Of a DNA stretch of 64,000 nucleotides, positions 1 to 11,389 are shown piece after piece (the first letter of the stretch is position 1; every line of letters begins with the position of its first letter). Both the position numbers and the translations under genes were made by a program. The stretch comes from Peromyscus leucopus. Taxonomy: Eukaryota > Chordata > Mammalia > Rodentia > Cricetidae. Below the pieces are notes generated by a model that worked only from the letters and a program-made list of their open reading frames with translations, was not told the origin of the DNA and did not search any database. Location of the stretch: the NCBI RefSeq assembly GCF_004664715.2, contig NC_051063.1, positions 65,863,518-65,927,517 on the forward strand. Direction: 5' to 3'.

Positions 1-249
1 ACTTGTGTCCTGCTCTGAAGTCACTGTCACATTAGGTCATGAGAAATGTTTCTGAGGACACACACTGGAATAAGAGCCCATTGGTACGCTGTTCTATCCA
101 CAGCAAATATCAAATGGGTCAGTGCAAAAGCAGATACAGACCCATCTAAGAGGAGTCCTGCAGCCGAGGTGTTCTACAGGGTAATTAGTCAAGTTGAAGG
201 AAGCACTTCTCTTTCTGTTGGGAGATGGGCAGTTAATAGAAAAGCAGCT

Positions 250-1062
250 GTGAGTGGGGGTAATGAAGGTCAAGGGTTGAGGGAAAGAGAGCTTAGGTGA
301 GCAGGAGATCCCAGCTGGATCAAGAACAGAGTGGGAGAACAAGGAATAAGAGACCATGATAAATGAAGACCACATGAGAATAGGAAGAAGCAAAGTGCTA
401 GAGAGATCCACAGAAATCCACAAAGATACCTCCACAATAGACTACTGGCAATGGTCGAGAGAAAGCCGGAACTGACCTACTCTGGGGATAGGATGGCCAA
501 ACACCCTAATTGTTGTGCTAGAAACCTCATCCAATGACTGAGGGAGCCGGATGCAGAGATCCATGGCCAGGCCCCAGGTGGAGCTCCAGGAGTCCATTTG
601 GCGAGAAAGAAGAGGGTTTGTGTGAGTGAGAATTGTTGAGACCAGGATTGGAAAGAGCACAGGGACAAAAAGCCAAATGAATGGAAACACATAAACTATG
701 AACCAATAGCTGAGGAGCCCCCAACTGGATCAGGCCCTCTGGATAAGTGAGACAGTTGATTAGCTCGATCTGTTTGGGAGGCATCCAGGCACTGGGACCA
801 GGACCTGTCCTCAGTGTCAGCTGTCAGCAGCTTTTTGAAACCTGGAGCTTATACAGAGACACTTGGCTCAGCCTGGGAGGAGGGGACTGGACCTGCCTGG
901 ACTGAATCTACCAGGTTGAACTCAATCCCCAGGGGAGTCTTTGCCCTGGAGGAGATAGGGGGTGGGCTAGGGGAAGGGGAGGGGGGGGGAGGGGGGAGAA
1001 CAAGGGTATTTGTGGCTGATATGTAAAATTAAATTAAATTATAAAATTAAAAAAAAAAAAAA
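250..1062 (+). mobile_element. 5'-truncated LINE-1, 3' UTR end with poly-A
   Basis: The 3' end of a rodent LINE-1, without coding sequence. It has the familiar 3' UTR order: a block with ccaatgactgagggagc near 533, a block around 715 with cccaactggatcaggccctc, a G-rich polypurine stretch at about 959-1000, then gctgatatgtaaaatt and a 15-base A tract. The 12-base target-site duplication agaaaagcagct lies at 238-249 and again at 1063-1074 with no mismatch. The left copy directly precedes the truncated end and the right copy follows the poly-A, as target-primed reverse transcription leaves it. The intact duplication and low decay argue for a fairly recent insertion. No transcript is expected from it. 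Confidence 0.93.
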
Positions 1063-1074
1063 AGAAAAGCAGCT

Positions 1075-2574
1075 TCCTCTCTGTCCTTGCTGTTTACCTC
1101 AGCCCTGTCCCGTCAAAGTTACCAGTCAAGTAATCATTTATTCGATGTAAGTGACAGATACCACCAGGCCATGAGAGTCCCTGTTCACTCTGGATTCCTG
1201 GTGGAACAAGGCATTCTGTCTCCTCTCCCAAACCAGGGCTCCTGATTGTCTCTGCCAAGGCCAAGCTGCCATCAGCACAAGCCAGAGAGGACTGTGTTCA
1301 CTGATCTCAGAGTGGAACGTGTGGAATCCTATCTGGCCCGTGCCTAATAAATGTTTGATTTCTCTTTTCAAACAGCCTTAGCAGTAGAAGCCTTGTGACT
1401 GTAGCTAGGTATAGCATGAAATGTGTGCTCTGTAAAACACCAGAGTCAGGGTTGGTCTGGAGAGGGAAGTAGGATGCCTGGACCCATTAGAGAGATAGAT
1501 GAGGACAGAGTGGCTCCCTTCTTCCCGATGCACAGGTGCAGTTCACGGGTGGCGGGTTCTGCAAAGCCTGCCCAGCTGCCCCAGCACTCTGAAGTTCCCT
1601 CCCAAGGGCAGCTCTTTCAGTGGGTGGAGTTGTCAGGTGGGGATGTGTATAGAAGGCTTCAGACCTAGGGGATGATTGAGCTTTGCAGCTGCGTTAAACT
1701 CAAACATTTAGAATAGTTTACATCCCCTTTCATTTTTATAAAAAATCACACCGTTTCTCCATGGCATGCACTTCCTCCTAAGCACACAGTGCCGTCCTCA
1801 AGCAGATGTCCTTCACGCCAGAGGTGCCCTGTGCAGGCCACAGAGGATGGTGCCTCTGCCTCCTGCTGTTGTTTTTGTGAGACTGTCAAGGCACTGAGAG
1901 GTTGAAACTCGGGAGGAAGTGAGGCAAAAAAGCTGTGCACGTGGGTCCAGCATTTTGTGGGTTCAGGCTCAGGATCCTTTGCAGTTACTGTTGGCCTCAC
2001 TCTGACTGACTGCAGGTATGGCTCATGGGTGGCAAGCAGCGTGAGGCCAGAGGCTAGCAGAGCTGTCCAGGGGGTGATCATCTGTATTCTCATTTTCTTA
2101 TAGCAGCCCAGCCTTCCAGAAATTACCCAACCTCTCTTCCCTTTAACGCGCAGGCCTGGCTTGAGGGGCAGTCGCGATGACTTGCCTCTGCTAAGCATGC
2201 AGAGACTCACCATTGCATCCAGGTGAGTACTTCCCCGTCCTCTACCTCAGGTAGCTTGTGGACTGTGTCCTCTTCAGCCAGTGGAACATACCAGACCTGT
2301 GGCTCTGTCTGCTCAGAACACCCCCAAAAGAAATCTCCTGTAGATCCTGCTCTCCACGATCTGGAATGTAGCTGTAACCTGTGTGCTCTGCACAGGACCA
2401 TGCCAGCCCATCAGAGGCTAAAATGCAAGCCCAATGCCCAATTTAACAAGAGGATTATACAGATGACCGAATCAGCCAGCACCAACACAAGCTGTATAGC
2501 TATGGAGGAGGATGGTGTGGCTATGTCTCCATTGATATGGAAAGGCAGCCTCCATACACGGTTAGCGCTTCAGG
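1075..2574. other. Unique intergenic sequence, nothing recognised
   Basis: I see no repeat, RNA gene or supported coding exon. A 155-codon open frame on the minus strand (1746-2213) and a 150-codon frame on the plus strand (2223-2675) overlap each other at the edges. Neither shows a known domain, and the second runs into SINE sequence, so both look like chance frames. Confidence 0.5.
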
Positions 2575-2655
2575 GGAAACCAGGCATGGTGGCGTACACT
2601 TGCAAATTCAGTACTCAGGAAGCAGAGGGAGGAGAACCTGAAGTTCCAGGCTTCA
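2575..2655 (+). mobile_element. B1-like SINE fragment
   Basis: Fragment of a 7SL-derived B1-like SINE. It begins near ccaggcatggtggcg, continues through attcagtactcagga and cagagggaggagaacctga, and stops after about 80 bases, so the 3' half is missing. It is several substitutions away from any standard B1, so it is old. It abuts a reverse-oriented B3-type SINE. Confidence 0.7.
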
Positions 2656-2676
2656 TAAAGACTCTGTATTTATAAA

Positions 2677-2886
2677 ATATGAATTTTATTTTATTATTGT
2701 TATGTGTGTGGGTTTTGCCTGCATGTATGTTTGTGTATTCCATGCATGCCTGCTGCCTGTGGAGGTCAAAAGAGGCTGTCGGGTCCAGTGGAACTGGAGT
2801 TGTATGCAGGTGTGAGCTTCCAGTTGAGCCTTGGTCCACTGGAGGAGCAGCCAGTGCTTTTAACTGTGGATCCATCTCATTCTGTG
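2677..2886 (-). mobile_element. B3-type (B2 superfamily) SINE, diverged
   Basis: Reverse-oriented tRNA-derived SINE. On the plus strand it starts with the A-rich tail as ttttattttattattg, passes the B3 signature tttgcctgcatgtatg and the block ggaactggagttgtatgc, and ends with a decayed tRNA-like head near ccatctcattctg, where intact copies read ccatctctccag. The many differences imply an old copy. No clear target duplication was found. Confidence 0.82.
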
Positions 2887-2966
2887 TTGAACACCCACAT
2901 GCACACACGCACACTCCCTCGCACACTCCCCCAAAATCAATTGAATAAGTTGTCTCAGAAATCTTA

Positions 2967-3018
2967 ATAATAATTTATATTATATATATTATATATATAT
3001 ATTATATTATATATAATT
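2967..3018. repeat. AT-rich simple repeat
   Basis: Imperfect alternation of TA and ATT units, with ttatattatatatattata-like runs over about 50 bases. It follows a CA-rich stretch (2888-2930) at the end of the B3-type SINE. It is easily melted and potentially cruciform-forming. Confidence 0.85.
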
Positions 3019-3792
3019 TAAGGTCTCCATTGGGAAGACATTTTTATGCTGGTCTCTGTGTGAGGGAGCAACCTCGTTTACTTCTTATGCTATAACGGAG
3101 CTGGTGCAATTATCCAATAGGTACTCACCGAATCGAATCAAAGGATACCCAAGCATCACCACCCAGCCTCCATGCTCTGAATACAATTTAAAAAAATTAT
3201 CCAGTCAACAGATTTTTGTGAAAAATTCACACATCACATGAGCCCTTTACAATTCCCAAACAGCTCAGTCAGCAAACACTGAAGCGTTCACAAGAGCGGA
3301 GACACCGAGCGCGTTTCTTCCACTTCCGCCCTTGTTTGCTGAGGTCTCCTTATGGTGATCTGAGGCAGGAGGATGTTCTAGGCCCTCATGGCATGTGTGG
3401 GAGGTCTTGGCAGTAGGTACCCGGGCTGGCATAGTTGGGGTAGACGGGCAGGTGGTCTCACATGTACAGTGAGATTGGGGTGTGGGCTTGAAGGAGCTGA
3501 GAGCCTGTGACAAAGCAAGAGTGTTCTGAGCAAAAAATCACGCATGCCTGGTCCAGGGAGGTTGGTCTGTGATGGCTATTCTTTTTAACAGGCCAAACAT
3601 GATTTTTGCAATTCATAAATGGTGACAGGAAAATAAATGATTACATGTTTCCAATTTCTGGGCAAATTCTGTAATTTTTTTTTTTTTTTTTGTGAGTTTT
3701 TTTTCCCTAAAAGGAAAATGGAGACATGTCTAAACGTATATTGCTCTAATCTCTGTAGGGACATAAGCCATTGTGATGTAAACAGGCTTGTG

Positions 3793-3794
<2 letters not shown>
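3019..3794. other. Unique intergenic sequence with T tracts
   Basis: No recognised gene or transposon. It contains a run of 17 T near 3675 and an 8-T run shortly after. Confidence 0.5.

Positions 3795-3841
<47 letters not shown>
3795..3841. repeat. (GT)n microsatellite
   Basis: About 23 uninterrupted GT dinucleotides. Alternating purine-pyrimidine of this length can adopt Z-DNA and is likely polymorphic. Unlike most long microsatellites in this window it is not attached to a recognisable SINE tail. Confidence 0.97.
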
Positions 3842-3843
<2 letters not shown>

Positions 3844-4728
3844 GAAATCTAGGAAAATATGCAGACTCACTCTGTCTAGAGCTAGAAGTAGGCTATGGTT
3901 ATCCTAACAGCAAATCTACTGAATGTAGTCCCATGAGCAAGGGGCTCTTATGTGTCCAGGGAGCCTGCAAGAGCCCTTTGGGGGATACTCAGGACCTATA
4001 TTGTACTCCAGGCATAGGTTCCATATTTGAACTCCTAATGGTATTTGAAAAGAGACAGCTGTTTAGCAGCTGTGGGACAAAGCAAGCCAGAGTGTTGGGG
4101 AAATAAGGAAACAGGTATGTCTGCAGAGCCTTGACCACAGACGGCCCCCACCCCTGCACTGTGCAGGGAAATAAATGTTCAAGGAATGGTGAGTGGCAGC
4201 ATTTGAAAGATGAAGGTGGTGCCCAGGGCCCTTTTGGGTACCTAGCCATGCACGATTGTTGAACTCCTTATGGAGCTTGTTAAAATCGATGCAGGCACGC
4301 ACTCGCTAAAGCATATGTTCATTTCATTATTTCAGTTCTCATGAAATTGCTTTTCTGCAGAGACAGCTAAGTTAAGGTCTTTGGGCCATGGGCCATGGTT
4401 TTGACCTTGGATTTGGACCCAGGTCCACCTTCTGCCTATCTCTGGCTGTTTTTCATCTCAGCCTCTCTGGGCTTCCTAGCAGTAACCATGACTGAAAGGC
4501 CCTGTGTGAATGATCATTCGTTTGCTCTCACACAGGTTGTGACTTTTTCTAACATGGTAAACATAGCCCACGGGAGAGCAGTTGATGCGGTGCTATGGGT
4601 CATTGAATGGTTTGCAGTGAGGGTGGATTTCTGGGCCAGCAGCAAGTTCCATTCGTCAGCCGGTCAATGCTGCTGTTTTTGCATACTAGCCTGGGTGTCA
4701 CAGGGATGCTTTGAGGACCGAGTCAGGA
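3842..4728. other. Unique intergenic sequence
   Basis: No recognised repeat, RNA or coding exon. A 119-codon open frame (4395-4754) has no familiar motif and runs into the 32-base tandem repeat that follows. Confidence 0.5.
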
Positions 4729-4819
4729 GTCAGTCCAACCATCTTCTCTGTTAGAGCCAAGTCAGTTCAACCATCTTCTCTGTTAGAGCCAAGTCAGTTC
4801 AACCATCTTCTTTGTTAGG
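4729..4819. repeat. 32-bp tandem repeat, about 2.8 copies
   Basis: Units start at 4729, 4761 and 4793, each reading gtcagt(t/c)caaccatcttct and then (c/t)tgttagagccaa. Copies one and two differ at one base; the third is cut short after gttagg. The near identity indicates recent tandem duplication by slippage or unequal exchange. Confidence 0.95.
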
Positions 4820-5451
4820 GAAAACAGCCTGAGATTCCAAGGACTTTTGAGAGCTACAGAGCATTTGTCTACACTGAATGAACTGTAGGCCTTTTTCTGT
4901 AGCTGTGATCTACAAGGAGGGTGGGAACTCTCCCACTGCCCTCTGGGGTGCCAGGCTGTCAGCATCCACAGGGAGGCATGTCAGAGAAGGCAGAGAAATT
5001 CATCTGAGTTCTCCATTCCTAGGTTGGGCTAGACCCATGAACTACGTGGAGAAAAACCACAGTGTTGGGTCATCGTGTTCCAGGGAGGATGAAGAGGTGG
5101 TGTAACTAATACTGAAGTCTTTTGTTTTCACCCATGAATCTCCATGGGACTGAGTGCTTGGTCAGCCTGCTAGAAACGTGACGTCACAGCCTAGTCTTCC
5201 CATCTATGATTGGCAACGTCAGCAACCCCTGGGAAGCCCTTCCTCTTTCTACTCTTCTTCTCTGGTTCTCGGGGTCTCCCTGCTGTGAGGACAGAGAAAA
5301 GTTGGATGTTACAGATATGGTAGCTGTGCCCTTTCCTCCACCTTTCAGAATACCTCCCCCCCCCCCAGCATGGGCTTTGTGTGAAGGAGAACTCTTGGAA
5401 AGAAGCTGTACTCACAGAGACGAATTCATTAGAACTTCAATGAGGGGTTGG
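4820..5451. other. Unique intergenic sequence
   Basis: No recognised gene or transposon. It includes an 11-base C run at 5356-5366. Confidence 0.5.
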
Positions 5452-5875
5452 GATGTTGCGGGTCCAGAGCCTAATTACCTTTCATCCCCTAATAGCTGTT
5501 CCTTGCCTACCTCTGTGTTAGAACTGATATCCTGTGGCTAATGATAAAAAAATATTTCGGAATCTATTAATTTAGCAGACTGCTAGTTTCCACTAACCCA
5601 AAAGCTAAGGATGTCAACATACAGCCTGTAGGAGAGATTCTCTATTCTGGCTGTAACCACCTCACTGATGTTTCTCCTGATACATTTTAAAATTGCCTTC
5701 ATTTATGACTTTCTGTGCTCTGTTACCATAAAACTTCATGGAACTGCTTCCATGTTGGACATGGAACCTGGATGTAACTGAGCTCTCTGTTTCCTGGGCC
5801 ATGGTCGCTCAAGTTTGGCTCCAGAATAAACTACCTTTTATTCCCCTTGAGACAAGAGCTGTGTTTCTGTGTTGA
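5452..5875 (+). mobile_element. Probable old solo LTR
   Basis: The right end has LTR architecture: tggctccagaataaact supplies an AATAAA polyadenylation signal, followed about 50 bases later by a tgttgaca terminus ending in CA. The left limit is set at a TG (tgttgcgggtcc) that gives a plausible length of about 420 bases, but no target duplication supports it. I recall similar 3' ends in rodent LTR families but cannot name the family. Confidence 0.5.
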
Positions 5876-6743
5876 CACTTGAAATACTGCTTAGCTGCCA
5901 CCAGGAAAAGCAGAAACACCGTTTTCTAGCTGACCAGTGGTGAGACACAGCCACGGACTTTTACGTTTCCGTGTCAGTGGTTTCTGTACGTGTTGCGTAG
6001 GATCCACATAGTTTATTCTAAAAGAGGTGATTATCCAAAAGATGAACATTTCAGAAGTCACAAATACTCTCTAAAATGAGCAAGATTGTTTAATGCAAAT
6101 CGGTTAAATGCTAATTTATGATTTTATGGGAAAGCTTTCTCTGTTGTCCGACATCAGATCCTCGGAGTTGGCGGTCAGGAGGCAGCTGGAGCTGGGCACT
6201 GGGCTGGCCTGCTCTGGCTTCCTTTGCAGACATTTAGACCACAGGAAACAGTGGGGACTCCCAGGAAGTGGTGGGGTGCACTGTTTTCTCTTCCAGCTCT
6301 GCCTTCTGGAGTGAGACTCTAGAGCCTCCCTCCCTTTCTCAGACTAGCTTGGCCAAGCTCCGTGATTGTGACTGTTTATGTGACTGTTTATGGAGTTCAC
6401 TGTCCAAAGAGATTAATTAAAAAGTGTAGACTTCACATCTCCCACACCGGGAAAGCGTTTTGCATTCATCGAATGCTTCCCTTAGCACTTACCCAGGTCT
6501 CTCTCTCTTCTCATGTCTGAGTTGAGGCTGGGCCACTCACAGGGAGGGGGAGGGGAATGGTGGGTTGAGTAGTTTCTGTTTCCACCCTAGGCAGTGGACC
6601 AGGGCTCTCTCAGCACCATCCACTAACCCTGCCTGAGTAGGCATGTGGGTGACACTGGCAGCCAGAGGAGCACAGGGATTTCTTGGCAGGCCTGGGCGAG
6701 GACTCCATTATTACTTTGTAACTGTGAAGAGAACTCTGTGTCC
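5876..6743. promoter_or_regulatory. Unique DNA; possible conserved element near 5.94-6.14 kb
   Basis: Repeat-free sequence. The 5940-6140 part retains CpGs (acggac, tacgtttccgtg, gtacgtgttgcgta) and carries the POU-octamer match ATGCAAAT at 6093-6100, followed by taaatgctaattta. This composition resembles mammalian conserved non-coding DNA. The claim is inference only and needs cross-species alignment. Confidence 0.3.
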
Positions 6744-6876
6744 AGTGTAGCCGCATATCCCTTTAATTCCAGTATTAGGAAGGCAGGGGCAAGTGGATCT
6801 CTGAGTTCAAGGTCAGTGTGGTCTTCATAGCTAGTTCCAGACCCATCTGGGCCACAAAATGAGAGACCTTGGGGAT
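6744..6876 (+). mobile_element. B1 SINE, diverged
   Basis: A B1 element recognisable from tttaattccagtattagg, ggatctctgagttcaagg and tagttccagacccatctgg. It ends in gagaccttggggatgggg and a short (GA)n run at 6880-6895. Decay of the A and B boxes suggests age. Confidence 0.8.
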
Positions 6877-6895
6877 GGGGGAGAGAGAGAGAGAG

Positions 6896-7479
6896 CTTTA
6901 TGCTGTGAACTGCATGTGGTCTAAGCGTGCAGAGAAATTACCAGTTATGGAAAGTAAAACTGCCCTGTGGTTTGCAAACACTGACTATGTGTTTTAAATA
7001 TCGGATCCCATGAAGATGTTAATAGTTGAAAATAAAGTGAGCCATGTTTTTTTCAGTTTCCACCCTGCAGCTTAACAGGGCTGATTCCTACTTGGGGGGC
7101 AAGATTTTATCTTTCCCATTCGGAGAAGCCGGCCCCTGCCCTGGACTCTGGACTTGCCCTCTGTGCTTCTTGGCCTTGGCAGGATGTTTGGAAGGATCTC
7201 AGCTTTACCCATAGCTAGCAGTCTGTGGCAGGAGTCCTGGACCCATCTCGTGGCCTGCATTCCCGTGTGTCGCTGGCTCTCTCCTGCCCTTTTGAGAGCC
7301 AGCAGCACTTGTGACCTGCTTCCAAGCCACCGAGTTGGGTGGGGGCATTGGAAGAGGCTTCCACACCTGTCAGAATGTGTGACAGGCCTTTTGATAGACG
7401 CTCTAAGATTTTCTTGTGGACTTGGTGACAGTGGCCATGAGGAGAACCGATGGCGGAGAACTGTGGCCAGCCCCTGGGA
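6896..7479. other. Unique intergenic sequence
   Basis: No recognised repeat or gene. A 125-codon plus-strand frame (7154-7531) runs into the following LTR and has no known motif. Confidence 0.5.
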
Positions 7480-7485
7480 CCCGAG

Positions 7486-7832
7486 TGTTATGGAATATTC
7501 ATTTACATTGTGTGGAGATACGTCACTGTAATTGGTTTAATAAAAAAGCAAAACAGCCAATAGCTAGGCAGGATTTTCAAGCCAGAGAGAATGCTGGGAG
7601 GAAGAAGGCAGAGTTGCCAGCCAGACAGAGGGGAAGCAGGATGCAGAGTACAGAGTAAAGGTAACCGAGCCACATAGAAGAATGTAGATTACAAGATATA
7701 GGTTAATTGAAGTTATAAGAACTAGTTAGGAACAAGCCTACAATATAGGCGGAGCTTTCCTAATTAATAATATGTTTCCATGAGGTTATTTGGGAGCTGG
7801 CTGGCTGGAGGTACATAGAAAGACCAGCTACA
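7486..7832. mobile_element. Solo LTR, 347 bp, mys-like class
   Basis: A TG...CA-bounded LTR (tgttatggaat ... ccagctaca) of 347 bases. It shares long blocks with the copy at about 13001-13347, such as ggtttaataaaaa, ccaatagctag, ttataag and ctagttaggaacaagcct. The flanking six bases are cccgag (7480-7485) and cctgag (7833-7838). The single mismatch is a C-to-T change at a CpG, so this is a credible 6-bp duplication typical of class II retroviruses. Length and class fit the cricetid mys family, but I cannot confirm the family name or orientation from sequence alone. Confidence 0.8.
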
Positions 7833-7838
7833 CCTGAG

Positions 7839-9067
7839 GAAAGATTCTAGGAAGTGAAATTGGCTTCAGCCAATAGGGGGATAGATTTGGAAGCTCTTGA
7901 TGAGGAAGTAGGAACCTGAGTGCCCTACCTTGGAAGGCTATTCCTCTGACAGTCTGGAGAATGTCTGTGCTACGCTGACTCCAACAAGACCTGAGTGGGG
8001 AGCTGGCCATGCTGAGACCAGGTTCCTGACCAACCAGAAGGTAGATGCTGCTTCAGGCTGCCAAGTGTGGTGACTGTTTGACCTGAAAAGCCAGCACACC
8101 TCCCAGAGTGAGGGCTAATACAGACAGGGGACAGTAGACATTGCAGCCAGACTGAGGTATTGCTGAGCAGGCTCTTTGTCCATCCACTAGACTATGGGGC
8201 TATCCCAGTGCCAAGTGGGCGGGCCTTTGGGTCCCAGCTTCAAGGCTTGGCTCACAGAGAGCTCTCTTCCCATAGTCCTGTTCATTATCATGCAGTGGAG
8301 CTACTGAGGCCCTCAGGCACAGGGAGTAGTGGGGGACCACCTAAAGCTCCCAGTACCCGGCTAGGATCAGTTTGTCTCAGATATCCCTGGAATCTATTGG
8401 GCAGCATGGTGAGGTGAGTGCCGGGAAAATATCTCTGCAGGAAAGTAGGGCATTCATAGGGTTCTTCAGTCATGTCTCACTCTTTTAGGCTAGCCTGATC
8501 CTCTGACTGTGCGGGTGAGGCCTAACCTTCCTCACTGGTCACCCTCTACCTCCAAGCTATTTTCCCAGCAGGCCCGTTAGTAGGCTATGGTGACTTGAGG
8601 CTGTGGAACTGTGGAACCAGATGCTTGGGTCGTGCTGAGGAGTCTTGTGATAAGCACTGGGCGACATTTATTTTTCCCTGCATAGAGGGAAAATTGAGAG
8701 TCAGAGTCCCTGCACGGCAGCTCACCTTCTGCCTTTCCTCACATCCACCTTGGGCTGACCTCTGAGGATATCACCAAGGGTGGGTTTGAAGGCTTTTCTC
8801 ACTGTGGATTCAAATGCCAGCATCAGGATTTCCACAGGCCACTCTAGTGATTGGTGTTGACCAAGCATACGGCTCACAAGCATTACTTTGGATATTGTAG
8901 AAAGAAGAAATGGGAGTGGGCGTGGGCTCTTTGCCTGGACAGAGATGGAGGTGCCGGGAGGTGGGACTGAGTTGTAATCGCTTGGCATTCTGGGGACACA
9001 GGGACAGGGTTGGTGTGCAAACACTAGTCTGTGTGATCAGGGCCAGCAAGACACAAGAACCAGTGTT
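7839..9067. other. Unique intergenic sequence
   Basis: No recognised repeat, RNA gene or coding exon. Confidence 0.5.
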
Positions 9068-9391
9068 TGTCTAAGGCCCTTTGTTGTTCTATCACCAATA
9101 AAGACTCAGAGTCAGATATTGAGATGGAAACCTGACAGATCAAAGAAGTGGTGAGGAGCAACCAGCTGACCTTCTCTCCACACTTCCCAGACCAAAGAGG
9201 AACGATAAAAAGCCCTCGACTCTCCAAGTCCCTCCCTACTCCTTCCTGTGCCACTCTAGCCATAGCCTAGGTCCCCCAAATTCTCTATGGCTAATTCTTG
9301 TCAACTAGTTGCAGGCTCCTCCTGCTGATTCAAGGTTAACTTTATTAACACAGTCTCGGGGTGTCACAGTATGATCAATTATCCTGCAACA
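9068..9391 (-). mobile_element. Probable solo LTR, family not recognised
   Basis: Read on the minus strand, the block begins TGTTGCAGGATAATTGATC at 9391, contains an AATAAAG-type signal near 9345, and can be closed at a CA at 9068, giving 324 bases. The plus-strand copy has ataaagactcagagtcagata, which I associate with rodent LTRs. No clear target duplication flanks it, so the exact ends are tentative. Confidence 0.5.
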
Positions 9392-11389
9392 GCCCTTGCC
9401 CTTGCTTAGCAGCTAGTGGGGTTCATGCAGGCCTGGTAGAGCTGGATGAACCCATAAGTGTTTGCCCAGTGTCCATGTCACAGTGAACTTCATTTAGGTC
9501 ACCATCACTACACTCTCCCCTATGACAGTGGCTCCCATTATGTTTGGATTTGGGGGACATGAGTTTCCATATTCTGGGTGACAAGGACATTTTACTTAGC
9601 TCTGACCCCCCAGGAAGGGTGGCTCACACTCTATATGCAGCACCCCCGTTTGCATCCACTGCTCACTAGAAAGTGACGATATCCATGGTGCGGTCATGTG
9701 GGCGCCTTGCTCACTGGCGGTGCAGGGACATGTTCCTGCAGTCTTGTTCATTATCCTCAAACTCCTAGTTTGAGAAAAGTTTGAGAAAACTCTAGTGTGA
9801 GAAAAGTCACACTAGAAATCCACCTCCCCAAACATTTCAACGCAAGGAGCCTTCAACCTTCAACAGACTCCTCACTGGTGGTGACTGCAGTGGAGAGAGA
9901 CACACGGGTCTCATTGGTTCTCCTCAGTGTGGGAAGCACACAGACTGGGCGAGGTGAATGGTCAGCAGCCATCCTCCAAACCAGTGTCCAGAAGGGACAG
10001 TGCAGAGTACCTTTCTCAGGAAGAATGGCTCCTTACTGCTGTCCAAACCCCATGAGTGGAGACTTGGGCTGTGGTGGAAGTGAGGCATGGACATCCTGGT
10101 GGGGAGGCTGACCTGGGATGTAAGTGTCCTGATAGGGTGACGGGACTAATAGTGAGTGTTCTAGTATTATGGAGGTGAAATCTGGGCATCCCAGTAGAGT
10201 GACAGGGGTGAGTCTTTTAGAGCTATATATCTGAGCAGATCCATCATTCCTGTGTTCCTAGGATTATCCCTTCCAAGAGTGGGAACCACTGCCAGGGAGG
10301 CTTCCTTTGTGACAGCTTTAGATGGGTGGTGTCCCATTACTGTCTACTTCAGTCACCAGCCATGAAGATGAGCTGCAGATCTGCTGACAACTTAGGAGGT
10401 ACGTTCTTCACCAGACCCACAGCAGGCACTAGAGCTTCTCTCAAAGGCTGATGTCCATGTTTCTCCAGAGAAGGGAAGCTGCAGTGGGCAGCCGTTGATG
10501 TCCTCCACCCACACCCAAAAGGCACCAGATCCAGTTCTCCTGTTCTTAAGCAGCCAGAAGGTCGCTGAGGGTTGATGCTGCCTCCTGAGCTGGGGCTATG
10601 CATTTCTGGGATGAGGATGCTCCAAGAGAGCTAGTGGATGTCCACTGGGAGTTTCTGGGTACACTCTTTGTGTTGGGGAGTCAGTCCAGATTGTGAGTTT
10701 TGAAGTCCTGCTCCTGAGCACACAGCTCAGTCATTCCTTTCCTGTTACCAGTCAGGCTGCAGTCAGTGGCTGACCCAGTGAGTCCTCTCCACCTTGCTGT
10801 ATAGTATCTCCTCCAGCTATGGGGAAGGAAGGAAGCTGGTAGGTTCAGGGTCTTCAAGTAAAAAAAGCTGGGATCTGGAAAGACCAAGGCACCTGGAGGG
10901 CACAGGCAGGACGCTGGAGAGGAAATAGCCAAGCACAGGAGGAGGGCAGGGCCATCTAAAGGATGCCTTCACGTCTTCAGCGGAGTACTGATCTACATGC
11001 ACACATCAGAAAACCACTGCAACAGAGGGAGGGACTCTCATCACACGGCAGTTTCCATCCTCAACCTCCAGAATGGATTCCTTCAGGCCGCACAGGGCAT
11101 CCGGTGTGCATTAGCAGGTTTGTACCTCAGGGTTTGGTAAATCAGCTTAGGGCAGAATGCTGCTGTTGCTGTCTGGCAAAGCTTGAAATCAAGAACCAAA
11201 AGGACAAAATTGCTTCCAAGCAGCTGAACTTCTCTCTATAGACAACTAGGTTATCTATAGAGATAACACACTGACCCAGGAAATGAAAGCACACTGTCTC
11301 ATATGCAGTAAGGATGCTATCCATGCACAGAAACAAGAAAAATGGCCCTACATGATGAAAACATCAACCAAGGCTGTCTCAGAAGTGAC
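9392..11389. other. Unique intergenic sequence
   Basis: No supported gene or transposon apart from the short hairpin at 9791-9816. Composition is near 50% GC. The far right (after about 11150) becomes A-rich and may already be degraded L1 sequence belonging to the element starting near 11390. Confidence 0.5.
9791..9816. repeat. Perfect 10-bp inverted repeat (hairpin)
   Basis: tctagtgtga at 9791-9800 and its exact reverse complement tcacactaga at 9807-9816 are separated by a six-base loop, gaaaag. Just upstream, variants of gtttgagaaaa are tandemly repeated. No T tract follows, and no function is implied. Confidence 0.85.

Noticed and set aside
1746..2675. 155-codon minus frame and 150-codon plus frame
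   Set aside because: The plus frame ends inside SINE sequence, and neither has a domain or supporting splice context.
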